Assembly (NCBI GenBank): GCA_030039825.1
Contig: JASHUV010000065.1
Location: forward strand, 1-5,429
Length of the DNA: 5,429 nucleotides
Source: Thermoplasmata archaeon
GTDB taxonomy: Archaea; Thermoplasmatota; Thermoplasmata; Lutacidiplasmatales; UBA184
Direction: 5' to 3'
The position numbers and the translations under genes are program-made. The notes under the pieces were generated by a model that saw only the letters and a list, made by a program, of their open reading frames with translations, did no database searches and was not told the DNA's origin. Position 1 is the first letter of the stretch, and each line of letters begins with the position of its first letter. Below are positions 4,040-5,429 of this stretch, piece after piece.

Positions 4040-5429
4040 CCGCCACAGCCGGTGCGCGCGGCGCCGGGTCGGACGCCGAACCGCCGCCGGCCGACCCGCG
4101 CGTCTCCACCGGCAACCCCGAGCTCGACACGATCCTGCGCGGCGGCCTCGTCGGCCGACGCCCCTACCTCGTCGTCGGTCCGTCGGGGACCGGTAAGACG
4201 AAGCTCGCCTTGCAGTTCCTCTGCGACGGGGTCCGGCGGGGCGAGCGGGTCCTCCTCGTCACGCTCGAGGACCCGCCGAACGAGATGCGGATCAACCACC
4301 GCTCGCTCGAGCCCGAGCTCGCCCAGGTCTTCGTCTTCGACGCGATCCCCGACGTGATGCGCTACGAGCGGGCCCCGTTCAAGGACATCGCCGCCGTGCG
4401 CTCCTCCGTCCCGTTCGGTCAGGTCCCGCTCGACATCCGCAAGACGGCCGAGCTCGTCAGCGTGGAAGTCACCTACTCGGCGCTCGAGCAGACGCTCAAG
4501 ATGGAGGCGGCCCGGAAGAACTACACCCGGCTCGTCGTGGATTCGCTGACGGCGCTGCAGTACTTCTGCATGAAGGGGATCGACGAGACCCTGGGGGCCC
4601 AGACGTTCCTGCGCTTCCTCTCCGACCTGAGGATCACGGCGCTCTTGACGGTCGAGTCGCCCGTCGAGGAGTTCGAGAGCGCGGAGCGTCTCCTCGCCCG
4701 CGGCGAGATCCGTCTCTTCCGCTGGGAGCTCGACGGGCGGACCGTCCGGGCGATCGGCGTCGAGAAGTTCCGCGGCAGCGACCACGACGCCCGGCTCCAT
4801 CCGTACCGGATCTCCGGCACGGGCCTCCACATCGATCTCGCCTCGACGATCTCCCGCGACACCCGCCGCGTCGTCGATCCCGCGGGCGCGCTCTCCGGCG
4901 GGAGCAGCGAGGAGGCCTCCTACCGACCCGAGGAGGTCGGCCAGCTCCTCTCGGACCTCGGCGACCTCAAGGCGCTCGGCATCGACGTCCACGCCGCCGA
5001 GGAGGAGGTCGTCGCGCTCCGAGCGGCCGCTGCCGCCCGGCAGGCCGACAAGGTCGCCCTCCACCTCCTGCGCGCCCGCGCCCTCGTGAGCGTCCTCGCC
5101 CAGCAATGGGACCCCCGGGACGCCGCGGGCGGGACGCCGGCCTCCCCGCGCGCGGCCGAGAGGGTGAGCCGACTCGCCGACGCCGCCGGGGAGCTGAGGA
5201 CCGGCATGGCCCCGGGGCCCGTGCCGACCCTGCCGGCCCCGACGATCGAGGCGATCGATCGGCCGGCCCCCTCGACGGGCCCCCCGGCCCCGGTCCTCCT
5301 CCCCGTTCCCGCGGCACCGTCCCCCGCCGCCCCGACCTCCCCGCCCGTGGCCCCGCCCCCGCGGGAGGAGCCCCCGCGACGGTCGGCCGTGCCGCCGACG
5401 CTCGAACGCCTGGTCGAGCCGAACCACCC
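4036..5429 (+). CDS. KaiC-like RecA-superfamily ATPase with helical and Pro-rich C-terminal extension (3' end outside window)
   Basis: The visible 464 residues begin with a disordered stretch, then a single KaiC/RadA-type ATPase domain (about 22-270). It shows STGNPELDTILRGGL (24-38), Walker A GPSGTGKT (48-55), TLED with E78 at the catalytic glutamate position, a Walker B-like LVVDSLTAL ending its strand at D169, and EKFRGSDH (243-250), matching the K-x-R-G-x-x-H motif of KaiC-like proteins. KaiC normally has two adjacent Glu; here the second is D79. The gap from K54 to D169 is about 20 residues longer than I recall for cyanobacterial KaiC CI. There is only one ATPase domain in the visible part. 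Residues 300-357 are helical and contain KALGIDVHAAEEEV; from about 385 the chain is Pro/Ala-rich. The start is GTG 4036 because an in-frame TGA lies at 4018. Such archaeal proteins are thought to act as nucleotide-dependent signalling switches; the specific role here is unknown. Confidence 0.88.
   Translation, partial: MTATAGARGAGSDAEPPPADPRVSTGNPELDTILRGGLVGRRPYLVVGPSGTGKTKLALQFLCDGVRRGERVLLVTLEDPPNEMRINHRSLEPELAQVFVFDAIPDVMRYERAPFKDIAAVRSSVPFGQVPLDIRKTAELVSVEVTYSALEQTLKMEAARKNYTRLVVDSLTALQYFCMKGIDETLGAQTFLRFLSDLRITALLTVESPVEEFESAERLLARGEIRLFRWELDGRTVRAIGVEKFRGSDHDARLHPYRISGTGLHIDLASTISRDTRRVVDPAGALSGGSSEEASYRPEEVGQLLSDLGDLKALGIDVHAAEEEVVALRAAAAARQADKVALHLLRARALVSVLAQQWDPRDAAGGTPASPRAAERVSRLADAAGELRTGMAPGPVPTLPAPTIEAIDRPAPSTGPPAPVLLPVPAAPSPAAPTSPPVAPPPREEPPRRSAVPPTLERLVEPNH

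Noticed and set aside
2771..4130. Long open frames on both strands overlapping the isomerase gene (2771-4039 plus, 2838-4130 minus)
   Set aside because: Both are motif-free and Arg/Pro/Gly-rich, while the frame at 2870-3901 has the complete SIS-domain motifs of the isomerase.
4012..5427. 471-codon open frame on the minus strand opposite the KaiC-like gene
   Set aside because: The plus strand shows Walker A and other KaiC motifs in one frame. The antisense product is Gly/Asp/Arg-rich without a recognisable domain, so it is a shadow.
1..5429. CRISPR array, insertion sequence, transposase, toxin-antitoxin or phage genes
   Set aside because: I saw no regularly spaced direct repeats, no terminal inverted repeats with a transposase frame, and no proteins with such motifs on either strand.

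Overview
The window is very GC-rich and gene-dense and looks archaeal. The signs are a KaiC/RadA-type single-domain ATPase, an archaeal-type dual phosphoglucose/phosphomannose isomerase, a class II tRNA-Ser with the archaeal G73 discriminator and an apparent intron in its T-loop, a ubiquitin-like (SAMP/MoaD-type) small protein ending in Gly-Gly, and TATA-like boxes about 25 bases before several gene starts. A high-GC lineage of the Thermoplasmatota would fit, but that placement is inference from general familiarity, not from a marker gene.

Layout, left to right. Positions 1-148 (minus) hold the 5' end of a small, basic, beta-barrel-like protein that leaves the window; Gar1 is my best guess. 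Positions 175-1167 and 1164-2417 (both minus) are a two-gene operon joined by a 4-base GTGA overlap. The upstream gene encodes a four-cysteine zinc ribbon followed by long helical segments, and the downstream gene encodes a helical protein without the ribbon. Positions 2499-2789 (minus) encode the ubiquitin-like protein. Its open frame has no standard start codon outside the upstream tRNA gene. Positions 2723-2842 (minus) are tRNA-Ser(CGA), interrupted in the T-loop by a GC-rich hairpin intron of about 33 bases. Positions 2870-3901 (minus) encode the isomerase. A 134-base divergent promoter region (3902-4035) separates it from a KaiC-like ATPase on the plus strand (4036 to beyond the right edge), which has a helical and proline-rich C-terminal extension.

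How the genes may work together. The isomerase interconverts hexose phosphates and the tRNA is housekeeping. The more unusual link is that the two operon proteins and the tail of the KaiC-like ATPase appear to share a helical repeat that begins with a short motif like L-G-I-D-V. This suggests a related family of scaffold or signalling proteins around a KaiC-type switch ATPase; that is inference. Several genes appear to use leaderless or short-leader transcripts, and in two places the TAA stop codon of one gene lies inside the TATA element of the next. No stretch longer than 300 bases lacks a gene.
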